Shown piece by piece: positions 22,303 through 33,243 of a DNA stretch of 64,000 nucleotides. The position numbers and the translations under genes were made by a program. The stretch lies in the NCBI RefSeq assembly GCF_000165425.1, contig NW_001799007.1, positions 63,334 to 127,333 of the forward strand, in the 5' to 3' direction. This DNA comes from Paramecium tetraurelia. Its lineage: Eukaryota > Ciliophora > Oligohymenophorea > Peniculida > Parameciidae. The first letter of the stretch is position 1; every line of letters begins with the position of its first letter. The notes under the pieces are model-generated. The model saw nothing but the letters and a program-made list of their open reading frames with translations. It did not search any database and was not told where the DNA came from.

Positions 22303-24181
22303 TCAACTAATTGGATTCTCGTTGACCTTAAACATATTTTTGATCCTTTTCTTTTCATCTTCGTCTTCAACCAAAGTCAAAATATTGATTCCTTATGATT
22401 TTGGTCCATTATATGGTACCTTCTTAATGAATGTCAGACAAAAACAATAAAGGAGTATTGCAGTCACAACCAGACCGCCAGAAACTCCTATTATAATATA
22501 AGGAGCATCCTTTGGATAGACCTTCCAATAAGGCAATATCTCAATACTTTCAACCTTAATCGTACCTGATACCAAGTATCCTGAATTAGCATTTGAAGCT
22601 GTCTAATCCGTTGTCTATAATAGCCTTCTTAATAATAATCTTCTCCTAGAATCAGCTGGATAGTTGTCGTCTAAATCTCTCTCAACCAATTAGGCAGTGA
22701 TTGAAATTGTACAATTCTACACTGCAAAAGGCACTTAGAAAGTATAAATAGTAGCAGTCTGATTTTTTTCACTTACACCTTAAGATTTCAAATTGATTGA
22801 AGTTCCATTACCTAGAGCCATAGCACTCACTAACTAAAATTTGAAATCTGCTCCAAAATCTATGTATTTATTGTCAAGCATCACCAAGATATAAAAGGGA
22901 TCATTTAAATACAATACTTGAGGTTCATCATAGAATGACCTACAAGTGGAACTCTAACATAACAGAACCTTGCCCTCCACTTTTGTAGAGGCTTCCCCTA
23001 GATTGATTTCAGAAGTCAAGACTCCAAATTACACTTAATCTGAGGTAATGTCTTTTGCAATTAAGATAGAACTCTCATTGGGATAATAGAATTCCTAAGT
23101 CCATGTTAAATTGACTAAGTCAACTGATGTGTTGTTCAAGAGCAAATAGAATTCAAATAGACATGAATATCCTGCCTATTAAGAGAGTGGTAGTTTAAGT
23201 GAATATTGACAACCAGCAGTAGTTAAAGTAGATTCTGAAATTTTGAATCCATATTAATATAGAGCCAATGACGGATTTGATGAATCTACGTAGTCATTGT
23301 TGGCTTTGTTCATAATGAATTTTACCATGTGGCATTCCTTTATTTTAACATTCTTCAAAACTATACCATATAAAGAATTCGATTCTGAAACCCACCCTAC
23401 TGAGATTTTATTAGCTGTGATGCTGCCTGCATCGAAGTAACAGAAATCAGATATGCAGGCACCTCGATAGAGTCTTCCTACTTCACATGATGTACATTCA
23501 AAATAGGATAAGCAACTGTTGCATCCTGGAGAACAAATTCCCCTGTCAAATATCGAAATGTTGGTAATCAAAAATTGACCTGCATAATCAGTAGCATCAG
23601 AGTAGGCCTCAAAGACTATTCTAAATGGTTTTGTTGAATTTGGTTTTATGTGAACCCTGACCTATAATATGTTAATGATAGTGTACCTTTGTCCAGGTGT
23701 TCTCAGCGAGACTATTTATTGTAACAAATTAAGCGTATTCATTTGTTTAATTTACACCAGAGGTTATCAAGGTTTTGTCTTCTGCTCCAATCCAATAAAA
23801 TTCATCGACATCATTGGTCCAACCTACCACAATTCCTGTATACGGTTTTTCAGATTAAGGATGATGGACAGCCAAATAAGCGAATTCCAAAGTTACTACA
23901 TCGTCTACCGATGTGAAATTTAGACTAGATTGGATTTGTTTGGTGAAACAATCTCCTCCATAGGTGAGTTTAGTTATCACCATACAATTTTATTGTCTTG
24001 TAACCACAGTGCATGGAACAATCAGACAATTGTGAGTACTTGACAAATCTGATTCATTTTTTGAGGTTATAAATGTTGAAATGTGTTCGTTGAAATTGAA
24101 GAATGCGGGCGTCTATAAATATTAACCGAGCACCAATTCTAATCCTAAGAGAATAATATAGCAAAGCATTATTTTAAACAT
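22303..24181 (-). CDS. type I membrane protein with Cys-rich ectodomain
   Basis: A 617-aa protein: signal peptide (MLCYIILLGLELVLG), a large Asn/Ser/Thr-rich ectodomain with paired cysteines, including a furin-like cluster (CSPGCNSCLSYFECTSC), then one transmembrane helix near residue 560 (YIIIGVSGGLVVTAILLY) and a charged cytoplasmic tail (LVEDEDEKKRIK). One 25-nt intron at 23662-23686 restores the frame. Short Cys-rich ectodomain plus single-pass helix suggests a surface receptor or sorting receptor; no ligand domain is recognised. The start (MFKIM) could also be Met5. Confidence 0.75.
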
Positions 24182-25115
24182 ATATAATAATGATTGAAAA
24201 ATGATGAGGAATCCTGGAATTCGACTAAAAATTGAAATATTCTATTTGAATTACATAATTGATTTTCTTGTGCCATGCATTTAAAATTTATGTAAGTGTG
24301 GTTTGTGATTTTAACTCGATAAATGAAGCTCTTAATTCTATTTGATTTCTCAATATTATTAACGAAACCCTCATTTGTCCTCCCATTTCTATGCTGCCCC
24401 CAATTTATTTACCAATGCTCCTTCTTCTGTATCTCAATCCAATGCTCCCTTTGATTTGCTGATCCTCATTTATCTGAAATGAAATCCCCTATTTGTATTA
24501 AAGGATTATTACAATTAACATTTTTCCATTGTCCCCTATTCACTTAGAATCAGATGCTCACAGCAATCTAAATATAATTAAATGAACATAATTGACTATC
24601 AATCAAATAATAGGCGGTTTCTATCCATGAAATTGAGAACTCATTGATTATTTTTAATAAATTATACAAACTAATAAATCAAATTTAGATTAATCATTTA
24701 AAACTAAGGTTTCGTTAATACATTAACACCAATAAATTAATATATGTATATTCGAATCCATTTTAAATAAAAGAATTTAAATATATATATATAATCTTGT
24801 AATCTGTTACCTTAATATTAACAAGTAACTTATTCTAATGATGTTAATTAAAATGATTTATCCAAAATTAATTATGAAGGTTTACTTAATCTGGAGGTTT
24901 ATTTTTGAATAATCTCTTCAAAATATTAAATTCTTTTGTAATTCTTTCTTTTAAAATTTAAGGTTTTATATTATCATATAACAAATTCTATCTTGATTTC
25001 AATTTTTGTAAGAATATTATATTGATTTAAATTTAAAAACAATTAAGAATGATATTCTAGCAATCTTATAGAAAACCTTTAAATAAAAAGTTCATTTATA
25101 GTTAATTTATCAAAA
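24182..25115. other. AT-rich intergenic stretch, partly a gene relic
   Basis: 934 bp between two minus-strand genes. The part from about 24190 to 24660 holds an interrupted minus-strand ORF (listed separately). From 24700 to 25115 I see only AT-rich DNA with runs of T/A and no convincing frame on either strand. Confidence 0.5.
24190..24660 (-). pseudogene. ORF relic with in-frame TGA codons
   Basis: One minus-strand frame reads protein-like for about 150 codons but is broken by two TGA codons and has no credible ATG. Recognisable pieces: ISWIETAYYLIDSQLC, RGQWKNVNCNNPLIQIGDF and EHWIEIQKKEHWQINWGQHRNG. The G-x-W/Q-W spacing recalls the repetitive WG-type families seen in ciliates, but I cannot place it. 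Neither TGA lies in a 3n intron I can define. It runs right up to the next gene's start, which a functional gene would not do. A decayed copy is the simplest reading. Confidence 0.35.
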
Positions 25116-25568
25116 TCAATTAAAAAGCCCAGCATATTGTGCAATTTCTTTAGCATCTTCTTCGTATTCCCTTTCTTCCTGTCCTTCTTCTTTATCTTAT
25201 GTGTTTTCATTCATGAATGATTTTTTTTTACTCATGTCATGCAACCTACTAATATAGATTATTTTTCTAGCACACAAATCCAAAAATTTGGGTTGATTCT
25301 AAGGTATGTTTAATAGCATTACTCTAAATTAATACATGACGTCTTCTATATTCAATTTCAAATTGTCTTCCTATTTCTCTATTGATCTCTTTATTGATTT
25401 TTCCAATACTCTTTACAGAAAATGGACAGCTGCCTTTTACACTTCTACAATAGCCAAGGGATCAGGATCCTTTTCTCCTGCATTAGATTAAAATGCTGTT
25501 CGAATAGGTCCTTCAAATATTTTGTTGGAGATCTTTGGGTTTTTGCTACTAAATAATTCATTTTTCAT
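25116..25568 (-). CDS. histone-fold protein, TAF13-like
   Basis: A 150-aa single-exon protein (ATG 25568, TGA 25116-25118). The middle looks like a histone fold of the TAF13/SPT3 type: a helix EVQKAAVHFLQRVLEKS, a loop, then LNIEDVMYQFR and a third helix after PKFLDLCARKI, matching the V-x-V-E-D-I...R...P-x-K-F pattern of TAF13. TAF13 pairs with TAF11 in TFIID. The C-terminus is acidic (KEEGQEEREYEED), absent from yeast and human TAF13. Family call from pattern only; another histone-fold factor is possible. Confidence 0.55.
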
Positions 25569-25719
25569 GATTATCAATAAATATTAATATTTATGAAAAT
25601 AATAAAATAAGAGTCCTTATATTATCTATTAACAATAAAGATAGTATGAAACATACCTATAGTGATCAGTTATAGAGTATATAAGTGCTGCAGATAAAAT
25701 TTAGTATTTAAAATAATAT

Positions 25720-26448
25720 TCAATAATTAATTAAACTATCAAGACAATGCTCCATATTGAATCTGTTTTAGCAATCCAATTTGTATTTTAGATATTTAAG
25801 TGGATTGTTAAGCAACTTTTAGTTATCTGGCATGAATTGATCATAATATTTGATTCTATGATATTCTAACTTCTCAGACAAATTCCCAAAAGGATCAGGA
25901 CGAGTATTCTGGACAGTTTTATTGTTTGTAGAGTGCAAATGAGGCAATTAATAACTTTATGCTCCTGAAGAATATGATTGGTTTTATGTTTAATTGTTTG
26001 GTTGTTTATTGGTAGTGAATGTTTAGGGTGTTTTGGTATCGGTAGTTTGTCTGATAGAATGTAGAGATATTTTATAAGGATCAGAAGTAGGAGGATCAGT
26101 CTACAATTCCACCTATAATTCCTGGATTTTTTATTTAAATTGTTCTATATTTGAAGAAAGATTGTATCGATCTTAGTGACTTTGTGATTCATTAAATTTC
26201 TTCGTGTATTATTGAATGGATCTATTGAACTCTTGCAATCCTGTCTTAACATCACTCAATTCATCCTTTTTGTCAGAGCTTTCTGGAGCATGAAGACTAC
26301 TCATGTCAATCCCAAGGCGTTGCAATTTGGATTAACTCAAATCAACGTCTGAATCCTCAGACATTATCTAATCGTTTTGAAGATCAGCTAAGGTGAGTGC
26401 AGCTGGAAAGTAGGCTGAAACTTTGTTTCTGTTAGTGTCTGTTAACAT
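25720..26448 (-). CDS. hypothetical protein, 242 aa
   Basis: Single exon, ATG 26448, TGA 25720-25722. N-terminal Ser/Asp-rich segment (MSEDSDVDLSQSKLQRLGID), a short coiled coil (QFKQKIQELQVELQ) and a Thr/Gln/Asn-rich stretch before a basic, Tyr-rich end (YHRIKYYDQF, LKYLKYKLD). No recognised domain, signal peptide or membrane segment. 151 bp separate it from the histone-fold gene. Confidence 0.65.
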
Positions 26449-26758
26449 TTATTATTTGCGCAATATTATTATAATTATTATTATTCAACGAGATTGTTTA
26501 ATATTTAATATAAATAATCATCAATATATTATATATTTTATACTATCCTCTTATAAAGGAAATACAAATTCTAAGTTTATCATATGATTATAAGTAGTAA
26601 TTAAATATTATACATAACCTCAATCTTATGAGTTATTAAGTATCTCTATTCTTCGATAGTTCTAATTTATGTTAATTATCAGGCTATTATATTATTTTTG
26701 ATTGCTACATCTATTTATGGAACTGTGAATATTATACAAATTCATAAAAATAAAATAA
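26449..26758. other. AT-rich divergent intergenic region
   Basis: 310 bp between the divergent 242-aa gene (minus) and the PLC gene (plus), so it must carry both promoters. I see only AT-rich sequence with T/A runs and no defined motif. Confidence 0.5.
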
Positions 26759-28912
26759 ATGAATTAAGTTGCTAATCATTAAGGTGTAAACTAATTAGTC
26801 TATGGAATCCTTGTTAAAATAAAAATGCACAAAGCCAAACGAACTTAGATAATTTTGTTTTTGAGTCCGAATGAGGCTCGAATGATTCAAATGGTAATGC
26901 AATAATAAAATTCCTAGCTTGATCCACTTGGTACATTCAGTAATTACTTTGATCTCACATAAATTTCAGATATGACATCTGAAGAGCAGAACAAATTGAA
27001 AATCATCAATTCCCAAGGCATCTTCATTAAACTCTACTTTGAAAATTACCAATAACTAAACATCATTAGAGAAGGTTTGCAATATCTTATGGCTGAGGCA
27101 TTCCGCATCTAAAAATAACTAGATAGTTACAATCAAATATGGAGCAACGCCCTAAAATTGATTACGAAGTCAGATCTCGATATGGATAATAGACTCAGCT
27201 TTAAGGAATTCTAATTTCTAATTGGGGAATTGTAAATTGAAATCCCAGAAAGAAAACTCTTATAGTTATTTGATAAACATTAAAAAAATAACCAATTGGA
27301 TGAGGCTACTTTGTATAAATTGCTTATGGAGATTACAAGGAAACATGAATTGATTCAATTATATCAAAAATATTGCAGTAAATAAGAAGGTATATTTGAT
27401 GATCCACACAATACAATGTTGATGAGTGCCCACGACTTAGAAACCTTCTTCTTAATTGAATAAGGTCAAAAAGATTATAAGGCATAAAAATAGTGTTACA
27501 ACTTTTACGATTTCTAAAACATCATTTTCAATCAAGAAAATTCAATATTCCAAGCTAAAGATTTTGATAAATCTTAGCCTCTTACACAATATTTAATCAA
27601 CTCATCCCACAATACTTATTTAGAAACCAATCAATTAACCGGTTAATCAAGTTGTTTTGCCTATCAAGATGCCTTCAAGATGGGTTTCAAATGTGTAGAA
27701 TTGGATTGTTGGGATGGATAAGATGGAGAACCAAATGTTACACATGGTCATACCTTAGTGAATGATATCAAGTTTATCGATGTTATCAGAACTGTCAGAG
27801 AATTCGCCTTCATTAAAGATGACAATCCTGCTATATTATCTTTAGAAATGCATTGTTCTCTTAAATAACAAAGAAGAATTGCTGATATAATAAGATCAGT
27901 CTTAGGAGACATGCTCTTTGTTATTAAGGATTATAAAGCCAAGCAATTTGCCACCTTGTAAGAATTGCAAAGAAAGGTATTGATAAAATATAAGGCCGAT
28001 GAAGAATTCTTGTAAGAGAAACTGCAATTGAGTGATCATTCCTTATCCTTATCCTTGTATTGTACATCAACAAAAGAAGATATGCTCATTTAGTTTGAAG
28101 ATGAACAAGATAATGATAACTAACTTAACTAATATAGCAAGACACTTGATAGTAAACAAGGCAAGAAGAGTTGCAGAGAAATATTGGAAATAACTTCTTT
28201 ATTCGCTGTATCACTTAAACTGAATATCAATCCAGATTTGGTGTGGGTAGTTTCAAGTGTCTCTGAGGATAAGATCTAAGATGTCGTAAAAAAGAATTAA
28301 GGCAAATTTTAAGATTATGTGAATACGTACTTCGTAAGGATATATCCCTTAGGTTTGAGATTCGACTCTAGTAATTATGACCCTTTTCCATCATGGTCAG
28401 CAGGGGCTTAGATGGTGGCCTTGAATATACAAACCAAAGACATCTTTATGCTTTACAATTACGGTATGTTTCTCAATAGTTCATATGTGTTGAAGTCTAA
28501 AAATGACATTTAAATGACAATCTTCATCCAAATAATTAGTGCCAGTAATATAGTATGGGAAGAGGAGAAAAGGAGACAGCAAGAAGTTGTCGACCCATAC
28601 ATCAAAGTCAGGATTGCTGGGAACAAGGAGGATGTAAACAACTCAGAAAAGTGGAGAACTGAAGTTATCTACGACAATGGGTATCACCCAATCTTCAATT
28701 ATAAATGCAAAATTCAACTGAAACATGCTTAATAGGATGTGATTTACTTCCAAGCCTATAGTTATTCGCTTTTGGGGGATTCCTTATTAGGACAATATTG
28801 CTTGTCTCCATTAAATTTGAGAAGAGGTTATCGAATAGTCCCTTTATTAAATTCTTAATTGAAGCCATTATTAAACTCTTTTGTTTTAGTAAATATTAAA
28901 ATAGAGTATTGA
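26759..28912 (+). CDS. phosphoinositide-specific phospholipase C, delta-like
   Basis: A 717-aa PI-PLC that hydrolyses PIP2 to IP3 and diacylglycerol at membranes, releasing Ca2+. Order: PH-like N-terminus (VYGILVKIKMHKAKR), EF-hand-like helical region (DLDMDNRLSFKEF has a Ca-binding look), X box (SSHNTYL with catalytic His near residue 284; ELDCWDG with Glu and Asp near 314-316; THGHTL with the second His near 330; SLEMH with Glu 363), Y box (IYPLGLRFDSSNY, WSAGAQMVALN) and a C-terminal C2 domain (VDPYIKVRIAG). All core catalytic residues appear present. Intronless under the ciliate code, unusual here. The X-Y linker is short and acidic. Confidence 0.95.
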
Positions 28913-29098
28913 AACAGTATAGTCAAACATTAACTTTATAATATCATTTTATTTTACATCAAATATCATCATCAATCTTCAACACGTTATATTATAAGAA
29001 TGTCTTTTAATATATTCAATTAATATGATTTTGTAAAATGAACACTATATTAACTTAATAATAATTTTAAAACACAAATATAAAACTTTTAAGATAAG

Positions 29099-30358
29099 TC
29101 ACACATCAAATGGATCGAATTACACTTATTGAATACTTGGCAACCACTAATATTAAAGTGGTTAACATGGAGTTCCATCACCTTATTTAAACGTAACTGA
29201 TAACTTTTTCTTGTCTTGAATATTAATTTGAATTTACCTATCAAATGTCCATCCATAGCTTCTTTTGCTTTTTATGCACTCTCTTATTTGTCAAAACTCA
29301 CAAATCCAAATCCCTTACTTTTACCAGTTTTTGGATCTGTCATTACTCTTGCTGAAATTACATTGCCATAAGATGAAAACAAATCCATTAAATCTGAATC
29401 CTTATGCTCATTTGGTAAATGAAAAACAAAGAGATTCGCTCCAGGAGGTCCTGTTTTCTTGGAATTGAACGTAGCCAAATCATTCAAATACTTTTCTTTA
29501 GTAATTATTTCCTTGCTTCCATCTGGTGAATATATGATTGAACCGAAACTCACACTATTAAAATGATATGAATATCCAACCTTCTCACAATTTCTCCAGT
29601 CTCCCAATGAATGTAAATTGGTTTCTTCTTCTGATCCAGCCACCTTGTATATGATTTAGTCTAGCTTATTATAATAAATGTACAATGTCTCGAATTGGAT
29701 CTCCTTCTTCAGTCGCAGGAGTGTCTGGATACTGCTTGTTCGCAATTGTGGCAGGCTACCCCAAAAATCTTACATCTAAAGGACGATCTCTATGTTTATA
29801 GCATTAAGAGCATTACCCTAACTAATTCTTATTATGATTATTCTTGATTGCTAATAAGCAACTCTCCTTGAATGTATAAGACACGATGGCACTAATTGAG
29901 GACTATCCCTAATTCTGGATCTAAACGTCAGTGACTTGACCGTATTTCATAAAGATCTCCTTAATCATTGCCTCTTCGCAGTCCTTCTATAATCCATCAA
30001 TTTGAATCTTGGGAGAAGTTTCCTCAGCCACTCCTAATCTTTCTTTTTCGCCCTCAGCCCATTTCAGTACCAGAGGCTGCATTCCATCCACAGCCACTTC
30101 TTTCAATTATTTTGTGGCTTTTTCTCCCTCTTGCATTTTATTGAATTTGACTATTGCTGCTCCCTTGGATTTAGCTTGATTTTAGATTATTTCAGTACGA
30201 TCATCCTTTTTTAACATCTATACATCAGACACAGTATATCCTTGACTTGATAGAAAATGTTTCAATTTCAGTTCATCCCATGCTGAAGGAATCTAGGAAA
30301 TCTGTATTTTGAGATAGAGTGGCTATTCACTTGAAACGAAAGTAGGAACATATGACAT
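29099..30358 (-). CDS. CELF/Bruno-like RNA-binding protein, three RRMs
   Basis: A 405-aa protein. Two divergent N-terminal RRMs (about residues 12-95, [11 protein letters not shown]; and 105-185, [10 protein letters not shown]) are followed by a linker and a well-kept C-terminal RRM at about 305-380: RNP2 LFVFHLP, RNP1 KGFGFVSF, preceded by GPPGAN as in CELF/Bruno third RRMs. These proteins control splicing and translation in animals; role here inferred. Introns at 29215-29237 (23 nt) and 29665-29683 (19 nt, among the shortest in the window). Without the first intron the C-terminus ([16 protein letters not shown]) falls out of frame. The protein ends PFDV. Confidence 0.88.
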
Positions 30359-30673
30359 TCTGTAAAATAAATATTATTAAAATAAATGGAATAAACTTTT
30401 AAAGAATAATTATCAAACATTGAAGCATAAGCTCGTAAATTTGAAGAATGTAAAATTGCATTTACATTTCAAATTCATAAAAACTTCACAATTGGAGTTA
30501 GCTGTAAAAACCAATTGTAATCTCTTTACCTATTAAATCTTGGAAAATTTAAGAATCAATCATGATGCCATAATGCAATAATACTATAACACAAGTTCTA
30601 TTGGATTAAATAAGATCATAATTTCGATTTAGTATTATTATTAATATATATATTTATATTTATATAAGATAAA
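30359..30673. other. AT-rich divergent intergenic region
   Basis: 315 bp between the CELF-like gene (minus) and the SAC3-domain gene (plus), both starting here. No open frame of interest; AT-rich with no recognisable motif. Confidence 0.5.
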
Positions 30674-32772
30674 ATGAATAACAAAAGATAAACAATCGAA
30701 GATGCTATGAGAGCTGAACAAATAAATTCTTATTAACCTTAGTAATAAGGCGGCTATCAAAATTATTATGGTTACAATTCCAATGTGAATTACAGATACC
30801 AACCCAACATTCCTGTCTAATATCAATATAATCAATATTATCAATATAATTATCAAGGAGTTGGAAATCAATGTAAGCCATTATTAATAATCTAGAAGCA
30901 ATGATGCAAAACAACTTTTATAGAGCTCCTCAATTTGTTTAACAACCGAGTACGGTTTTCAATTAATAATAAAATAAATTCCAACCACCACCACAACAAT
31001 AATTTGGCAATCCTCCATTACCATAATAATAATCTGTGTCACAACAGCTTGAGCAACAATCTATATAGTAATAATCTTCAAAGATTCAAATCGAAACCAA
31101 TAATGATCATCAATTTCTGCCTCCAGTCAACATTTCAGAACTGGATCAACCCACGAGATGGGAAAGCGAACTGAAGGTCTATTCGTATCTGTATCGCAAA
31201 CTCAACGTTGAGATGCCTAATTTAGTTAGTATGATTGTTGCTTAAAATAAATAGGCGCTAGATTTTGCAATTCTAGAGAAGTATTCAATGAGTAATCATC
31301 GATTACTGTGAAGTAGTATGTTGAGAGGGCATTTAACAAATGCCAATCTGATGAAGAGAGGAACATCATGGAATAACATTTAAAAGCCACAATTGCTGAG
31401 GCTAAACGGAAGAATGAATATACTATCAGAGACTGGTCTAAATTTCCTTTGCCCACACTTCAAAGAGAGAATTAAATACGCACGCAGTCCTTATTTTCAT
31501 CAAACTTACAAATTAAACAAAGCACAGCTATGGCATTGTCGTCATTAGGTTAAACTAGTAAATTTGGGGCACCAAGTCAAGCCCAACCTACTGGACCAGC
31601 TTAAAGTAATGGTTCTTAATAATAGAAATCACAGCATCTACTAATTTGCACAATTTGATCTCATTATACGATTAATTGGTTCAGTAATAGGTTGAATCAA
31701 TCAATCAAAATCATATGAAAAATAAGAAAATTGACTATAGCATGGATTTGGCTATTCTGTAGATTGGAAAATTGTAACCCAATGCTACTACATAAATAAA
31801 ATAACAATAAAAATAGTTAAAAAAAAGAATAGAAGAAGAAGACCAAATTATTGAAACAAATATGAAAATCATAGTATTATGGAATTTCATTTATTTTTAA
31901 GGGGACATGTGAAGATCTAGAAAAACCTTATTTTAGACTAACTGGTTTGCCAGATCCTAATATGATTAGACCTGAGCATATCTTAAAAAAAGCCCTTGCA
32001 TAATTATTAGATAAATGGAAAAACTGTCAAGCTGATTACAATTTCATAATTGAATAATTTAGATCAATTCGACAAGATCTCTTGGTCTAACACATCGAAA
32101 ATAGATTCACCGTGCAAGTGTATGAAGAAAATGCCCGAATCTGTTTAGAATGCGGCGATTTCCCTCGATATGAAAGTTGTTGGACAATGCTGGTGGACTT
32201 ATATGAGATGATCAGCATTAGTGAGGGCAAAGATGTGAATCTCATTGGGAACAAAGTCGAGTTTGATAGTTACAGAATATTCTATCTCACCATGTTGAAC
32301 AAATAAGATTAATTAGTGAAGATAATGCATCAAAATCTGGATGATTCAAGAATCAAATTCGCATTAGGGTACATATTCAATCTCATATCATTCCAGATTA
32401 AGAGAATCCTTTAAGTGTGGCAATTATGTTAAACTATTTAAAGATTACAAGGAATCAAGTGACACCATGGGGAGCATCATTAATCACTTTTTAGTAAGAA
32501 TCAGAGTTAGGGCATTGAAATAAATTGTTAAAACGTATATAAATCTTATATCATAATCATAGTTACATTTCTAACATTGATCTTGAATACCTTGCCGATC
32601 TATTAGCATTCTAAGATGTTGAATAATTTAAATAATTCATGCAATTTTTTGGTATCATAATCTATTTACCTTTGTAGATTTAGTAAGATTTGATGAAACC
32701 TTAAAGTTTTTATTAATAAAATAAAGCATAAATGCTTTTGATAATATCAATTTTGATAAAATGAATGAATGA
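30674..32772 (+). CDS. SAC3/GANP-domain protein, LENG8-like
   Basis: About 636 aa. The N-terminal 140 residues are Gln/Tyr/Asn/Pro-rich and prion-like. Then comes a LENG8-type segment (KQYVERAFNKCQSDEERN, YTIRDWSKFPLP) and the SAC3/GANP domain: PYFRLTGLPDPNMIRPEH, FIIEQFRSIRQDLLVQHIE, FTVQVYEENARICLE and a PCI-like end (RESFKCGNYVKLFK). The family links transcription, splicing and mRNA export. Seven introns fit, among them 30873-30895, 31229-31254 and 31606-31634, with later ones of 28, 28, 28 and 26 nt; with all of them the length is a multiple of three. The 31229 intron is essential: without it the frame hits TGA near 31310. Confidence 0.82.
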
Positions 32773-32856
32773 GGTCAAAATAATATAATATAAAGGTATA
32801 GTCTAATCAAATCTCAAGAATTATTTCTTCTCCAATTAACTTATTCTCTTTTCCAA

Positions 32857-33192
32857 TCATATCCATCTCAATTAATGTTCTATTCTAAGAATTATCTCTC
32901 CAACTCCTATTAAAATGGTTTATTGTCTTAAATTAAATTGTTTTTGTAAGCTATTATTTTTGATTTCTAACCACCAAATGCCTGAAATGCTGATAATTAT
33001 AATATTTTCATTAAGTTTACCTAATAAAAATATATTATTGAGTAATTCTTTTTTCTTATATATACACTTCTATCTATTTATGTATTGGCTACAATTAGGA
33101 ATAATAATTCAATCAAAATGAATCTTATATGCAATAGAAAAATCAAGACTATCTAATTTTGGATTGCAAAGATTATGAAAATTTGATTTCAT
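32857..33192 (-). pseudogene. ORF relic with one in-frame TGA
   Basis: A minus-strand frame of 112 codons from ATG 33192 to TGA 32857-32859, protein-like throughout (SNFHNLCNPKLDSLDFSI, ISGIWWLEIKNNSLQ, ILIGVGEIILRIEH) but with a TGA at 33109-33111. No 3n intron with GT-AG ends covers it. The hydrophobic middle hints at a membrane protein fragment. Options are a degraded gene, a sequence error, or TGA read as selenocysteine; decay is likeliest. The rest of 32773-33243 is AT-rich. Confidence 0.4.
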
Positions 33193-33243
33193 TATTGAAT
33201 TTAATTTAACAATAAAATTATATAACGAAAATTCAAAAGAAAA

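Noticed and set aside
26459-26500. ATT-rich run upstream of the divergent 242-aa gene as a coding repeat
   Set aside because: Short and outside any open frame with a start; ordinary AT-rich intergenic DNA.
31226-31320. Apparent one-base frameshift in the SAC3-domain gene
   Set aside because: A 26-nt GT-AG intron at 31229-31254 restores the frame exactly and makes the whole gene divisible by three, so no frameshift is needed.
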